From positions 12,276,620 through 12,340,619 of the forward strand of contig CM069594.1 of NCBI GenBank assembly GCA_035771175.1: a stretch of DNA of 64,000 nucleotides. Direction: 5' to 3'. The stretch comes from Paratinospora sagittata (Eukaryota; Streptophyta; Magnoliopsida; Ranunculales; Menispermaceae). The position numbers and the translations under genes are program-made. This document shows, in pieces, positions 21,719-33,945 of the stretch (positions are counted from its first letter, which is position 1; the number at the start of each line of letters is the position of its first letter). Under the pieces are notes generated by a model. That model was not told the origin of the DNA. It saw nothing but the letters and a program-made list of their open reading frames with translations, and did not search any database.

Positions 21719-24578
21719 TGTAGCACCCGTGCCTTTAGGTGACGTCATTTTGACCCATAGTGTACCCTATACGTATTCGTATACGTATGTGTATATGTAT
21801 TTTGATGCTCGAAGTACGTAAGTTCGAGTGTCTTTGCATGATTTTAGATCATAAAGGGTGCGCATGAAATTTCGGAACCATCAGAGACCCGTTCGACGTC
21901 AAAACATTTCAAAAACGATGTTTTGGATCCAGTGGAGCTTTCTCCATGGAGGAAGAAATTTCTGTCACAACTTACATCAATGGTTTGATCTCCCAGATAC
22001 GTTGTCTGATTGGGCTGAAATTTTGTCACCTCATTCTTATATGATAGATCTTCATTATGAACGGTGAAGATCTTGTTTGGAGTTACCTACTTTGGGTTAT
22101 AAGACTCAAAACACTGTTTCACGGATTCTGGGATTTTCTTACGCAATTTTGATCAAACAGATAGATCTCACAATCCCACCGTTGGATTGAGCCTAAAGCT
22201 TACCAGAATGTTGATAACTTACTCCTTCAACGTTTGAACGGTTAAGATGTTAAAGTCGTGCGTATTTTGCAAGAAATGGACTATCTAAATGCAAGTATTG
22301 TAACAGGAAAACTGGGTTTTTAATAGTTTTGACAACTTTTAGTTGTGGGCCTAAGCTTATCTATTTAAGCAACCAAAACGTGATTTTAGGCTCATTTGCT
22401 CATTTCTCAGCCAGAAAAGAGAGAAAGGAGCTGGAGAGGAGTAAAGGAGAGGAAAGTTAGGGTTTGGTGGTTTCTTGCTCAAGAACACCTTAAGGTTTGT
22501 ATTTTTCCTCCATTTCTTCCTTGAATCTCTCTATTAGTTGCATGATAGCTTTATTTTGAGCATGAGGGTTTCATTTTGATGCATGCATTGTGATGAACCT
22601 TGGATGGGTGGAAGACCAAAGTTGGAGTTGAGTCTTGCATATCACATATGTGTGATTAGAGAGTGCAAGGAGTACACTAATGGTGAAAGCCCCAATTTCT
22701 AGCAAGAAATTGGATGGTTTAGTTCAAATGACCTATACTTAGTTTATGGCCTTAGACTTTTTCAAAATGTTTGCATGTCAACTATGTTGATCTAGTGGCC
22801 ATTGTGGATGATTCCATGTTGCAAGATCAGTAAAATTCATGGTTGAACATGGTGGCCTAGTGTAAAATTGGCAATAGGGCATATGTATGAAAATTTCCAG
22901 ATTTGGGGCTTTTGATGCTCTTGATATAAAATCTGGAAAATTATGCAATGTAGGTCTAATTGGACATGATTAGAGTTTTTTGATGATTGAATTCAGTGGG
23001 TTCTCATAATGGACACCCTAAGGTTGACTAATTTTGATCTAGACTAAGTATTTGGTAATTTTGCATGTAATTTGGGGATTTTGCCCAAATTGGGAGTTTT
23101 CACCCAAAGCAAGTCAATTTGTGAAAGTTGACTTGGGGATTGTTTAATTGGGCCCAAATTAAGTAGAATCATGGGTTTAAAATGTTAGAACCTATGTTAA
23201 ATTGATATGAATTAGTTCATTATGACCTTATGTTTTATATTGGGGATTTTGACCAAGACTTAGTCAATTGATGAAATTGACTTGATGTATAGTCTAATTG
23301 ACCCTAATTATAATTGAATTTCATGTATATTAGTGGTTGGATCATGGGATCACCCTATTACATTCAATTTAGGTCAATCTTAGTTTAATTGAGTCTAAAT
23401 GATCAAGTTGGGCAATATGGAAATTGGCTCAAGGGGGTAATCAATTTAGAATCTAATTGACTTTAGATTGGGTTTGAACATGGGGTTTTGACACACTTTA
23501 TGACTGATTTTCAGTTGTGTGAACCATGTTATTTCCAGGTCTTGTGATTGATCTTGAACCCGTTTAGTCAATTGGAGAGTTTTGGCAATTGGATTGGCTA
23601 GACTTAGCCAATCAAGTGTGAGTGTTCTTTTACTTTTGGATTATTTATATGTGGCATTGTATTATAGAAATGTTTTAAATGCTTATGTATAATGGTATGC
23701 ATGTTTTAATATTCCATGAAATACATTTGAGCATAATTCATTGGGATGACAATTTGGGTTGAGGCTCCTAGTTGGAATTTCCTCTTTTTGGGAATTCTCG
23801 TAAGTCTAGCGGCGATCCCAGTTGTGTACCTGGCAGAGGGTTTTATGCCTTGTGTATGGGTAGGTTAGTTTAAACTAGTCCTACGTGCTGCACAACCCCA
23901 TAAACCCTATTAGAATACGGGTATTGTGTGTGTGTTCGGGCGCTGTGTGTCGCGCACCAGGCCTTGAAACCCCCATACTCAGGAGGTGTTAGGTTTGCAT
24001 GAGCATGACTACAAAATGTTATGCATCGTCTTATGTATGACTTGATGCATTATGTTAGCATGTATGTAATATATTTCGTCATCATGACATTTCAACTGTT
24101 TTATGATCTTATCATGTTTTATAAATGCACGTATATACCACTTGTAAATAACATTCACTGAGCTGGTTGTAGCTCACACCTCACCATCTTCTTTCAGGAT
24201 CTGATAGAAAAGGAAAAGGGAAGGCTTGACTGCGGAGCGTCCTTTGTTTTTGTTTCATGTAGGTGTTGTACATTTAGTTTTGTATTTTGATAATTATGTA
24301 CATGATAACACCTAGTAATTGTATATTTAACACATAGTTGGGATGTGTTGGGTTTTGTATCATTTTGAAGACTCTGGAATTTTATGTTTGTAAAACTTTG
24401 GAGAAGTAATATTTTATTTCATTATGATCATGATAGTTGGTTGTTAATGATGTATTTTTATTTCTTTTTTGGGATTCGTATATGTATTTTAGGCTAACGG
24501 GACGTCGGGTGTACCGATGGAGGGTATACTTGGAGGTTCCCGTGCCGGTCATGACGTCACGTATAGTGGGTCGTGACA
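21719..24578 (+). repeat. Gypsy B 5' LTR (2860 bp)
   Basis: It starts TGTAGCACCCGTGCC and ends GTGGGTCGTGACA (TG...CA). It is followed four bases later by the primer binding site. Near the middle (22340-22500) are a TTTAAG-type TATA candidate and a purine-rich GAGAAAGGAGCTGGAGAGG stretch. Many WTTGGGG/CAATTG-like short repeats fill 22980-23600. Confidence 0.95.
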
Positions 24579-24582
24579 ACTA

Positions 24583-24593
24583 TGGTATCAGAG
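24583..24593 (+). other. Primer binding site of gypsy B (tRNA-Met)
   Basis: TGGTATCAGAG lies just downstream of the 5' LTR and is complementary to the 3' end of plant initiator tRNA-Met, the usual chromovirus primer. The expected following C is G here (GAGAG). Confidence 0.85.
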
Positions 24594-24781
24594 AGAGAGT
24601 GTTTTAGATTTAAAATCCTTAAAAGAATAAAGGACTTATATGATATTATGATTGCCTTTATGAGTATGATTATGGGTAGTTATCTTAGGGGTAACTTTTC
24701 CTGGATTTTGGTCCTCATTGAGCTCTTCCTTGTTGTGAATTTCAGATATTTACAAGAGAAGAAAAAAAAACAGGATCAGCC

Positions 24782-25870
24782 ATGGACCCAGAGGAACGCC
24801 TTAGGCGTATAGAGGCAGTCTTAGAGGCCACTCAGCAGCAGCAGGCCCAGATTCTCGAGTTGCTAGGCCGTACACAGGGTGTTAGGCCACCACTGCAGGA
24901 TGATGTGGCAGCGGCTGTAGAGCACAGTAGTGTGGCAGCAGTAGTAGGGGATCAGGCAGAGCAGGCAGGACCAGCTAGGGTCCAGCATGTCGTAGCTGGG
25001 GAGGCTGAGGCTGAGCGGGCAGAGAAGGACCGCTATGAGAAGGTTATGAAAGCCTTCAAGTTTCGGGATCCTGCTGAGTTTCCGGGAGGTCTTGATTTAG
25101 AGCTTGCTGAGGGATGGTTGACTCGGATGGAGACCATATTCAATGATATGAGAGCGCTTGAGCATGATAAGGTCAAGCTTGCCAGGTTTAAGCTGATTGG
25201 CAAGGCTAACAAATGGTGGGAACGGGTGGAGTGTCTCGAGGGCGAGGTCCGGACTTGGACTAGATTCAAGGAGTTGTTCTTTGTAGAGTTCTATCCACGG
25301 GCCGAGAGGGATCAACGTCGGATCCAGTTTCTACATTTGACCCAGGGCAACATGTCCGTGAGAGAGTACGAGCAAGAGTTCAACAGGTTGGCACTCTTCG
25401 CTCCAGAGATGGTTTCTACCGATGAGCTGAGGATGCAGAGGATACGGGATGGTTTCAGAGGCCGTATCCGTGAGGGTTTGGCACTGGCTGGCGTGCAGAC
25501 CTATGCACAGGCTATGGGGCAGGCCGCAGATTTTGAGGCCGCAGAGGTAAATTCTCGGATGAGGTTAGCTGCAGCAGTCCAGGCACCCGCAGCTCCTACA
25601 GTTCAGACTCAACAGGCAGGGTTAGAGGCACAGTATTTCAGTGGCAGGAGAGGCCGACGCAATAAAAGGCCAAGATTCAACGGCAGTGGATATGAGGCAT
25701 CCGTAGCCTCCGCTCCAGTATCAGTGGTACCACCAGCTGCGGGCCACAGTGTTCAGATTCCTAGTCGATCCCAGTAGCAGCAACAGAGTTTTGTCAGATC
25801 TGGTGGACAGCAGACAGCCGGAACCGGGTCGCAGGCTGTATCTTTTGCACCTAGAGTACCAAGGCCGATT
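24782..25870 (+). pseudogene. gag: Gypsy B gag (one nonsense codon)
   Basis: ATG 24782 starts MDPEERLRRIEAVLEATQQQQ, an N-terminal helix typical of these gag proteins. The capsid-like gag domain spans about residues 85-200, with WLTRMETIF, NKWWERVE, FKELFFVEFYPRAERDQRR and VREYEQEFNRLALFAPEMV. A Gln-rich linker follows. An in-frame TAG at 25775-25777 cuts the protein at residue 331 before the zinc knuckle; the frame is otherwise open into pol. The 203-bp leader between the LTR and the ATG carries the primer site. Confidence 0.9.
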
Positions 25871-27900
25871 GTGTGGTATGGTTGTGGGACTCCAGGGCAT
25901 AAGAGGAACCAGTGTCGACAGAGGATGCCTTTTGGTAAGTTTAGACCTACAGCTGCACCTACCAGAGAGCAGGCCAGACCTGTTACGCAGGCAGATCCTG
26001 AGGCTAGCAAGCAACTAATAGAAGGTACAATCAACATTTGCAATTCGTTGATGTATGTCTTGATTGATGCTGGTTCTACTCTGTCATTTATTTCTGGTGG
26101 TGTAGTAGATAGATTGAGATTGTCTACTATTAGGACTAGTACGCCGTTGATTTTGAGTACGGTGGCCGGTGAGAGAATTTACCCTAATATGGTATGTGTG
26201 GGATGCATTGTGAGATTCGAGGACCATGAGATGTCTGTTGACCTTAAAGTCTTAGAGTTCCTAGAGTTTGATGCCATTTTGGGTATGGATTGGCTGGCAG
26301 CATATCACGCTCACATTGATTGCTTCGGCAAGAGGGTTATCTTTCAGATACCCGGAGAGCCAGTCTTCGTCTTTCGAGGAAGGACTGCATCGAAACCACC
26401 TACCCAGGGTAGATTAGCCACTGATGATGAGGTTGCTACGATGGCGAGTTTGACGCCAGTGGATGATGTGAGTCAGGGTATTCAGCTAGCAGACATTCCT
26501 ATAGTCTGCGAGTACCCAGAGGTCTTTCCTGATGAGTTACCTGGCTTGCCGCCTAGGCGAGAGGTAGATTTTATCATTGAGTTGATGCCCGGTACTAAAC
26601 CAATTTCCATTCCACCGTATCGTATGGCACCGAAAGAGTTGAACGAACTCAGAGCCCAGCTTGATGAGCTGATGGACAAGGGATTTATTTCTCCTAGCAT
26701 GTCACCTTGGGGAGCGCCTGTGTTGTTCGTCAAGAAAAAAGATGGGAGTCTTCGTTTGTGTATAGACTATCGTCAACTGAATAAGGTGACTGTGAAGAAC
26801 AAATATCCACTTCCTCGTATTGATGACTTGTTTGACCAATTGATTGGGGCCAAGTTCTTTTCGAAGATTGACTTGAGGTCTGGGTACCATCAGTTGAGGA
26901 TAAGAGATGAGGATGTGCCGAAAACTGCTTTTCGGACGAGGTATGGACATTACGAGTTTCTGGTGATGCCCTTCGGGTTGACTAATGCACCAGCAATGTT
27001 CAAGGATCTGATGCAGAGAGTGTTCAGGCCGTACCTTGACCAGTTCATTATAGTCTTCATCGATGATATCCTAGTCTATTCTAAGACAAGAGAGGATCAT
27101 GAACGTCATCTCAGAGTTACTTTATAGACATTGTTGGAGCATAGGCTGTATGCTAAGCTGAGCAAGTGTGATTTCTGGATGACTGAGGTGAAATTCTTGG
27201 GTCATGTGGTTAGTGCAGAGGGTATTTCTGTTGATTCTGCTAAGGTTGAGGCAATCATTGATTGGCCAAGACCAACCACAGTGACCGAGATTCGTAGCTT
27301 TCTGGGTTTGGCTGGCTATTACAGGAAGTTCATGAAGGACTTTTCCAAGATATCTGCGCCGATAACTAAGCTGACTCAGAAGAACGTGGCCTTCACGTGG
27401 TCGGATGCCTGTGAGAAAGCTTTCAGTGAGTTGAAAAAGAGGTTGACTACAGCTCCAGTGTTGATTCTTCCAGAGCCTGGGAAAGAGTTGGTAATTTATA
27501 CTGATGCATCACTCTTAGGTCTGGGATGTGTATTGATGCAGGAGGGTCGAGTGGTTGCATATGCATCTAGACAACTTAAGGTGCATGAGCAGACCTACCC
27601 TGTGCATGATTTGGAGCTGGCCGCTATTGTATTTGCACTGAAGCTATGGAGGCATTACCTTTATGGTGAGAGGTTCACTTTGTTTTTCGATCACAAGAGT
27701 TTGAAGTACCTCTTTGATCAGAAGGAGCTGAATATGCGGCAGAGGAGATGGTTCGAGTTACTAAAGGATTATGATTTCTCTTTGCAGTATCATCCTGGCA
27801 AAGCCAATGTTGTGGCTGATGCTTTAAGCCGTAGGCGAGCAGGGACTCAGGTGGTTGCTTTTCAGATGGCCCAGCAGTGGCATTTACTTGAGAGAGTGAC
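25871..27900 (+). pseudogene. pol: Gypsy B zinc knuckle, protease, RT and RNase H (one nonsense codon)
   Basis: Same frame as gag. The zinc knuckle near 25874-25915 reads [14 protein letters not shown]: its first Cys is Trp here. The protease active site is [11 protein letters not shown] (Asp at 26066), with Ala where Ser or Thr is usual. RT has [47 protein letters not shown] and FIDDIL (Asp codons 27062-27067). RNase H has [10 protein letters not shown] (about 27497), DHKSLKY and DALSRR (near 27820). TAG at 27125-27127 interrupts between RT motifs. The rest of the frame is intact, so decay is recent relative to neighbours. Confidence 0.9.
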
Positions 27901-29427
27901 TATGATGAGTATACTCTCAAACGCACCACTTACTGAGATATGTGCTCAGATGCACGTGCAGCTTGCAGATGCCCATATTCCGAGGGTTAGATATTTACAG
28001 GAACATTGTCCAGATTATGACATGTACCGTGGATACGCAGACAGTGTTGACCAGGCCGATTGGCTGATTGGTCCAGATGATGTCTTGCGGTATAGAGGGA
28101 GACTATGGATCCCATATGATGCTGAGTTGCGTGCTGAGATACTTCGAGAGGCTCACAGGTCTCAGTATACTGTTCATCCAGGGGCTACCAAGACGTACCA
28201 TGACATGAAGAGATCTGTATGGTGGCACGGGATGAAGAAGAGTATTGCTGAGTATGTGCAGAGATGTGAGGTGTGTCAGCAGGTTAAGGCTGAACACCGG
28301 AAGCCTGGAGGTCAGATGCAACCATTGCCCATACCCGAGTGGAAATGGGAACACATCACAATGGATTTCATCATGGGATTGCCGAGGTCTCAGGGTAGAT
28401 TTGATGCCATTTGGGTTGTGGTCGATAGATTGACCAAGAGTGCGCACTTCCTTCCTATGAGCGCCAGGGACTCTGTGGATAGACTGAGCAGATTATATGT
28501 GAGAGAGATCGTGAGATTGCATGGAGTGCCCTTGTCTATCGTGTCGGATTGAGATCCACGATTTACATCGAGGTTTTGGCAGGCCTTGTAGACTCGATTT
28601 GGGACCCGCCTCCGACTAAGTACAGCATTTCATCCTCAGACGAACGGTCAGTCCGAGAGAGTGATTCAGATGCTGGAGGATATGCTCAGGTCTTGCATTT
28701 TGGAGTTTGGTGGTGGTTGGGGTGAGCATTTGCCCTTGTGTGAATTTGCTTACAACAACAGTTATCAGGCTAGCATCGGTATGGCACCGTATGAGGCTTT
28801 GTATGGAAGACCCTGTAGATCTCCAGCTTGTTGGTACGAGGTGGGTGATACGCAGCTATGGGGCCCTGATGCACTTGTTGAGCAGACTGAGAAAGTCAAG
28901 CTGATTCGACAGAGGCTGAAGTCAGCTCAGGACAGGCAAAAAAGTTATTATGATAACCGACATCGTCCGTTAGAGTTTGCTGTGAGAGATCTAGTTTTGC
29001 TTAAGGTCTCGCCACTCAAAGGACAGATGAGGTTCGGTGTCAGTGGGAAACTTGCCCCTAGGTTTATTGGGCCATTCCGGATTGTTGAGAGGATTGGACC
29101 AGTAGCGTACAGGTTGGCTCTACCTTCTCAGCTCGAGGGTGTTCATGATGTATTCCACGTATCGATGCTGAGGAAGTTTAATGAAGATCCATTGAAGGAG
29201 TCTTATCCCGATCCAGCTCATGTGCTTGATGTGAGTCATCTGCAAGTTGGGGAGGATACGACTTATGAGGAGTTGCCTATTCAGATTATGGCTCGTAGGG
29301 TTCAGAAATTGAGTAATAAGGAAATCCCGCTTGTCGCGTCAGATGGCAATTCCACTATAATGAAGAGCAAACCTGGGAGCGCGAGGACCAGATGAGAAAG
29401 CAATTCCCCGACCTCTTTGCCGACTGA
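27901..29427 (+). pseudogene. pol: Gypsy B integrase with chromodomain-like end (broken)
   Basis: HHCC region at about 28150-28290 ([25 protein letters not shown]). Catalytic core with [26 protein letters not shown] (near 28632) and GMAPYEALYGRP. C-terminal PRFIGPFRI and FHVSMLRKF. In-frame stops are TGA 28550-28552 and TAG 28588-28590. The chromodomain-like end (EEQTWEREDQM, QFPDLF) is in another frame after about 29336, where one base seems lost, so the conceptual frame closes early at 29393-29395 while the shifted frame stops at 29425-29427. Integrase would insert cDNA into the genome; this copy cannot make it whole. Confidence 0.85.
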
Positions 29428-29484
29428 GGTTAGTTCTCTTGCTTTTATTTTTGAGGACAAAAATATTCCTAAGTTGGCGAGAGT
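29428..29484 (+). other. Gypsy B polypurine tract region
   Basis: TTTTTGAGGACAAAAATATTC and then AAGTTGGCGAGAG precede the 3' LTR. The usual run of G is interrupted (TTGGCG), so the tract looks mutated. Confidence 0.65.
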
Positions 29485-32336
29485 TGTAGCACCCGTGCCT
29501 TTAGGTGACGTCATTTTGACCCATAGTGTACCCTATACGTATTCGTATACGTATGTGTATATGTATTTTGACCCATAGTGTCTTTGCATGATTTTAGATC
29601 ATAAAGGGTGCGCATGAAATTTCGGAACCATCGGAGACCCGTTCGACGTCAAAACATTTCAGAAACGATGTTTTGGATCCAGTGGAGCTTTCTCCATGGA
29701 GGAAGAAATTTCTGTCACAACTTACATCAATGGTTTGATCTCCTAGATACCTTGTCTGATTGGGCTGAAATTTTGTCAGCTCATTCTTATATGATAGATC
29801 TTCATTATGCACGGTGAAGATCTTGATTCGAGTTACCTACTTTGGGTTATAAGACCCAAAACACTGTTTCACGGATTCTGGGATTTTCTTACGAAGTTTT
29901 GATCAAACAGATAGATCTCACAATCCCACCGTTGGATTGAGCCTAAAGTTTACCAGAATGTTGATAACTTACGCATTCAATGTTTGAACGGTTAAGATGT
30001 TAAATTCGTTCGTATTTTCCAAGAAATAGACTATCTAAATGCAAGTATTGTAACAGGAAAACTGGGTTTTTAATAGTTTTGACAGCTTTTAGTTGTGGGC
30101 CTAAGCTTATCCATTTAAGCAACCAAAACGTGATTTTAGGCTCATTTGCTCATTTCTCAGCCAGAAAAGAGAGAAAGGAGCTGGAGAGGAGTAAAGGAGA
30201 GGAAAGTTAGGGTTTGGTGGTTTCTTGCTCAAGAACACCTTAAGGTTTGTATTTTTCCTCCATTTCTTCCTTGAATCTCTCTATTAGTTGCATGATAGCT
30301 TTATTTTGAGCATGAGGGTTTCATTTTGATGCATGCATTGTGATGAACCTTGGATGGGTGGAAGACCAAAGTTGGAGTTGAGTCTTGCATATCACATATG
30401 TGTGATTAGAGAGTGCAAGGAGTACACTAATGGTGAAAGCCCCAATTTCTAGCAAGAAATTGGAAGGTTTAGTTCAAATGACCTATACTTAGTTTATGGC
30501 CTTAGACTTTTTCAAAATGTTTGCATGTCAACTATGTTGATCTAGTGGCCATTGTGGATGATTCCATATTGCAAGATCAGTAAAATTCATGGTTGAACAT
30601 GGTGGCCTAGTGTAAAATTGACAATAGGGCATATGTATGAAAATTTCCAGATTTGGGGCTTTTGATGCTCTTGATATAAAATCTGGAAAATTATGCAATG
30701 TAGGTCTAATTGGACATGATTAGAGTTTTTTGATGATTGAATTCAGTGGGTTCTCATAATGGACACCCTAAGGTTGACTAATTTTGATCTAGACTAAGTA
30801 TTTGGTAATTTTGCATGTAATTTGGGGATTTTGCCCAAATTGGGAGTTTTCACCCAAAGCAAGTCAATTTGTGAAATTGACTTGGGGATTGTTTAATTGG
30901 GCCCAAATTAAGTAGAATCATGGGTTTAAAATGTTAGAACCTATGTTAAATTGATATGACTTAGTTCATTTTGACCTTATGTCTTATATTGGCCTAATTG
31001 GGGATTTTGACCAAGACTTAGTCAATTGATGAAATTGACTTGATGTATAGTCTAATTGACCCTAATTATAATTGAATTTCATGTATATTAGTGGTTGGAT
31101 CATGGGATCACCCTATTACATTCAATTTATGTCAATCTTAGTTTAATTGAGTCTAAATGATCAAGTTGGGCAATATGAAAATTGGCTCAAGGGGGTAATC
31201 AATTTAGAATCTAATTGACTTTAGATTGGGTTTGAACATGGGGTTTTGACACACTTTATGACTGATTTTCAGTTGTGTGAACCATGTTATTTCCAGGTCT
31301 TGTGATTGATCTTGAACCCGTTTAGTCAATTGGAGAGTTTTGGCAATTGGATTGGCTAGACTTAGCCAATCAAGTGTGAGTGTTCTTTTACTTTTGGATT
31401 ATTTATATGTGGCATTGTATTATAGAAATGTTTTAAATGCTTATGTATAATGGTATGCATGTTTTAATATTCCATGAAATACATTTGAGCATAATTCATT
31501 GGGATGACAATTTGGGTTGAGGCTCCTAGTTGGAATTTCCTCTTTTTGGGAATTCTCGTAAGTCTAGCGGCGATCCCAGTTGTGTACCTGGCAGAGGGTT
31601 TTATGCCTTGTGTATGGGTAGGTTAGTTTAAACTAATCCTACGTGCTGCACAACCCCATAAACCCTATTAGAATACGGGTATTGTGCGTGTGTTCGGGCG
31701 CTGTGTGTCGCGCACCAGGCCTTGAAACCCCCATACTCAGGAGGTGTTAGGTTTGCATGAGCATGACTGCAAAATGTTATGCATCGTCTTATGTATGACT
31801 TGATGCATTATGTTAGCATGTATGTAATATATTTCGTCATCATGACATTTCAACTGTTTTATGATCTTATCATGTTTTATAAATGCACGTATATACCACT
31901 TGTAAATAACATTCACTGAGCTGGCTGTAGCTCACACCACACCATCTTCTTTCAGGATCTGATAGAAAAGGAAAAGGGAAGGCTTGACTGCGGAGCGTCC
32001 CTTGTTTTTGTTTCATGTAGGTGTTGTACATTTAGTTTTGTATTTTGATAATTATGTACATGATAACACCTAGTAATTGTATATTTAACACATAGTTGGG
32101 ATGTGTTGGGTTTTGTATCATTTTGAAGACTCTGGAATTTTATGTTTGTAAAACTTTGGAGAAGTAATATTTTATTTCATTATGATCATGATAGTTGGTT
32201 GTTAATGATGTATTTTTATTTCTTTTTGGGGATTCGTATATGTATTTTAGGCTGACGGGACGTCGGGTGTACCGATGGAGGGTATACTTGGAGGTTCCCG
32301 TGCCGGTCAGGACGTCACGTATAGTGGGTCGTGACA
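29485..32336 (+). repeat. Gypsy B 3' LTR (2852 bp)
   Basis: It starts TGTAGCACCCGTGCC and ends GTGGGTCGTGACA, and is near-identical to the 5' LTR. It is followed by GAAGG (32337-32341), the right-hand target duplication. Confidence 0.95.
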
Positions 32337-32374
32337 GAAGGTTCATCTCAAAGCTTTGTAAGTATCCCCTTTGT
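32337..32374 (+). repeat. Sirevirus-type LTR, right piece after gypsy B
   Basis: After one copy of GAAGG the sequence TTCATCTCAAAGCTTTGTAAG continues what the related uninterrupted LTRs show in this position (reverse complement of about 47700-47738 and 60090-60112). It ends near 32374, where Athila-type 3' sequence begins. Confidence 0.65.
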
Positions 32375-32587
32375 TGAAATTCTAGACAACTCTATACTCT
32401 TAAAACTTTTCCTAGAAGCGAATATTCTTTTTGGTGTAATCTTGGAGGCCACGTGTGTGTTAATAATGTTGAGTTAAGTCTTTAATTGTTCGAAATTGTG
32501 ACTGTAGAAAGGTAGTGTTAATCATGAGTTTAGTTTTGTCTTTTCCTTTGCTCGGGGCAATCAAAGTCCTAAGTTTAGGGATATTTG
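32372..32587 (+). other. Athila-like 3' noncoding fragment
   Basis: It matches 40513-40731 in order: TTGAAATTCTA, GTAATCTTGGAGGCCA and TTTGCTCGGGGCAATCAAAGTCCTAAGTTTAGGG. In the better copy this is the conserved block before the LTR. The left end is truncated at the Sirevirus LTR junction. Confidence 0.6.
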
Positions 32588-33945
32588 TTGAGTTGCATAG
32601 TTAGATAGGTTTTAGAGCATGTTTTAGGCGTGTTTTAGGACATTTCATGCTCTAGTTTGATGTGTTTATGTTAGTTTTGATGCATTTGATAGTTTAGGAA
32701 TAAATTGATTTTTATGCATTATTTTGGTTTACTAATTTATAATTTGACTCATTTTATGTTTGAGTGTGTTATTGATTTGATTTGATTTGTTTTGTAGTAA
32801 TTTAGATGTGTTATTCATGGTTTTGGATGATGAAAACATGTACAAGAAGTTGTAAAAGAGAAGCATGAAGAACCCAAGTCGAAGCGGTGTGAAAAAATGG
32901 ATAAGTCCACTAAAAAGGAATGCTCTGGGCATCGCGACGCTGCGATAGTGAACTAAACAACATTCTGGGCGCCGCGACTCCCATCACGGCACTGCTGGGT
33001 TTCCAATTTTTTCAGGATTTTTGTGATTTTCACAGTTTTTCTCCTACACTTTCTAATTTGGATTCTAGACGATTAGGGGGATATTCTATATCGATTTTTA
33101 GGGTTTTTGAAGAGAGGAGGACTGGAAAGACGAAGAGACGGCTAGGAGTGAAGGAATGCAAAGATTCGAAGTTGGAAACAAGGAAGAAGATTCAAGTTCC
33201 AGGATTTTCTAGTTTTTTATTCATGTATATTTTTGAGTTTTTCTTGATATCTTGTGTTATTTTTATCCAAGCTACGAACTAAGTTTACTTTCTAGAGAGG
33301 AGATGGATCCTAACTTCAATATTATGGTTTAATTTTAGATTTTGTTTATTATCAATGAAATTTCTATAGTTTATTCATAATTTCATATACTTAATGCTTT
33401 TGGTTTCTTGGCTACAAATCGAATGAACTTAGATTTCGAAGGCGGCACTCAAGAGAGAGTTTTCTAGGTTGGAAAAAGGGGATTATGACAAGAAATTGTT
33501 GTAGAATCGAGAGGCTTACAAGGTTTCATGAAGTTGTAGGAAAATCACCAAGTTTAATGGGTTGTTGAGAATACGGGTTTTATCGAGAGATCGAATCTTG
33601 TTCTTGATGGTACGTTCTAATTCGGCACTCGAGAGAGGGAATTAGAGACGTGAGGATTTTGACTTGAGACTAGGAAATTGATTCGATAATAAGCATGTCT
33701 AAATTACATAATTGAAGGTTAGGTGAAGTTGATTCTCTAGATTTTTCACATATATTGATATTTCTCCATAGTTTATTCATTTGATTAAATCTATTTGCTA
33801 TTTAAATACTTGAAATTCTACAATTTGATTCACTAGATAAAGTTAAAGATTAGTGAAAATGGTAATTGTTGAGGTAAGCAATCCTAGAGGACGACAACCC
33901 GATCTTCATCGGTTATTATTACTATCTGACATCGTACACTTCCGG
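32588..33945 (+). repeat. Athila-like LTR (right end truncated)
   Basis: It starts near TGTTGAGTTGCATAG, corresponding to TGATAAGTAGG in other copies, and shares TTTTAGAGCATGTTTTAGG, the GGCACTCGAGAGAG blocks and the CAATCCTAGAGGACGACAACCC block with the LTRs at 35397, 40732 and 45228. It ends at CACTTCCGGTTT and lacks the terminal GCACGCATCA, so it is cut by the join to the envelope-like sequence. A CG-rich island at 32925-32995 (GGGCGCCGCGACTCC, TCGCGACGCTGCGA) stands out in AT-rich surroundings. Confidence 0.65.

Larger units (their letters stand above)
21719..32336 (+). mobile_element. Gypsy element B, complete with two LTRs and target duplication
   Basis: This is a 10.6-kb Ty3/gypsy element: 5' LTR 21719-24578, tRNA-Met primer site, gag-pol 24782-29427, 3' LTR 29485-32336. 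The 5 bp before it (GAAGG, 21714-21718) are repeated directly after it (32337-32341), a perfect target-site duplication. The two LTRs are nearly the same length (2860 and 2852 bp) and very similar by eye, with the clearest difference near 21807-21830 versus 29569-29580. It inserted into a Sirevirus-type LTR. The chromodomain-like C-terminus suggests a Tekay-like chromovirus. It is unlikely to be autonomous because of stops and one frameshift. Confidence 0.95.

Noticed and set aside
21396..21821. 141-codon plus-strand ORF
   Set aside because: It crosses from the Sirevirus LTR into the gypsy B LTR and so cannot be an ancestral gene.
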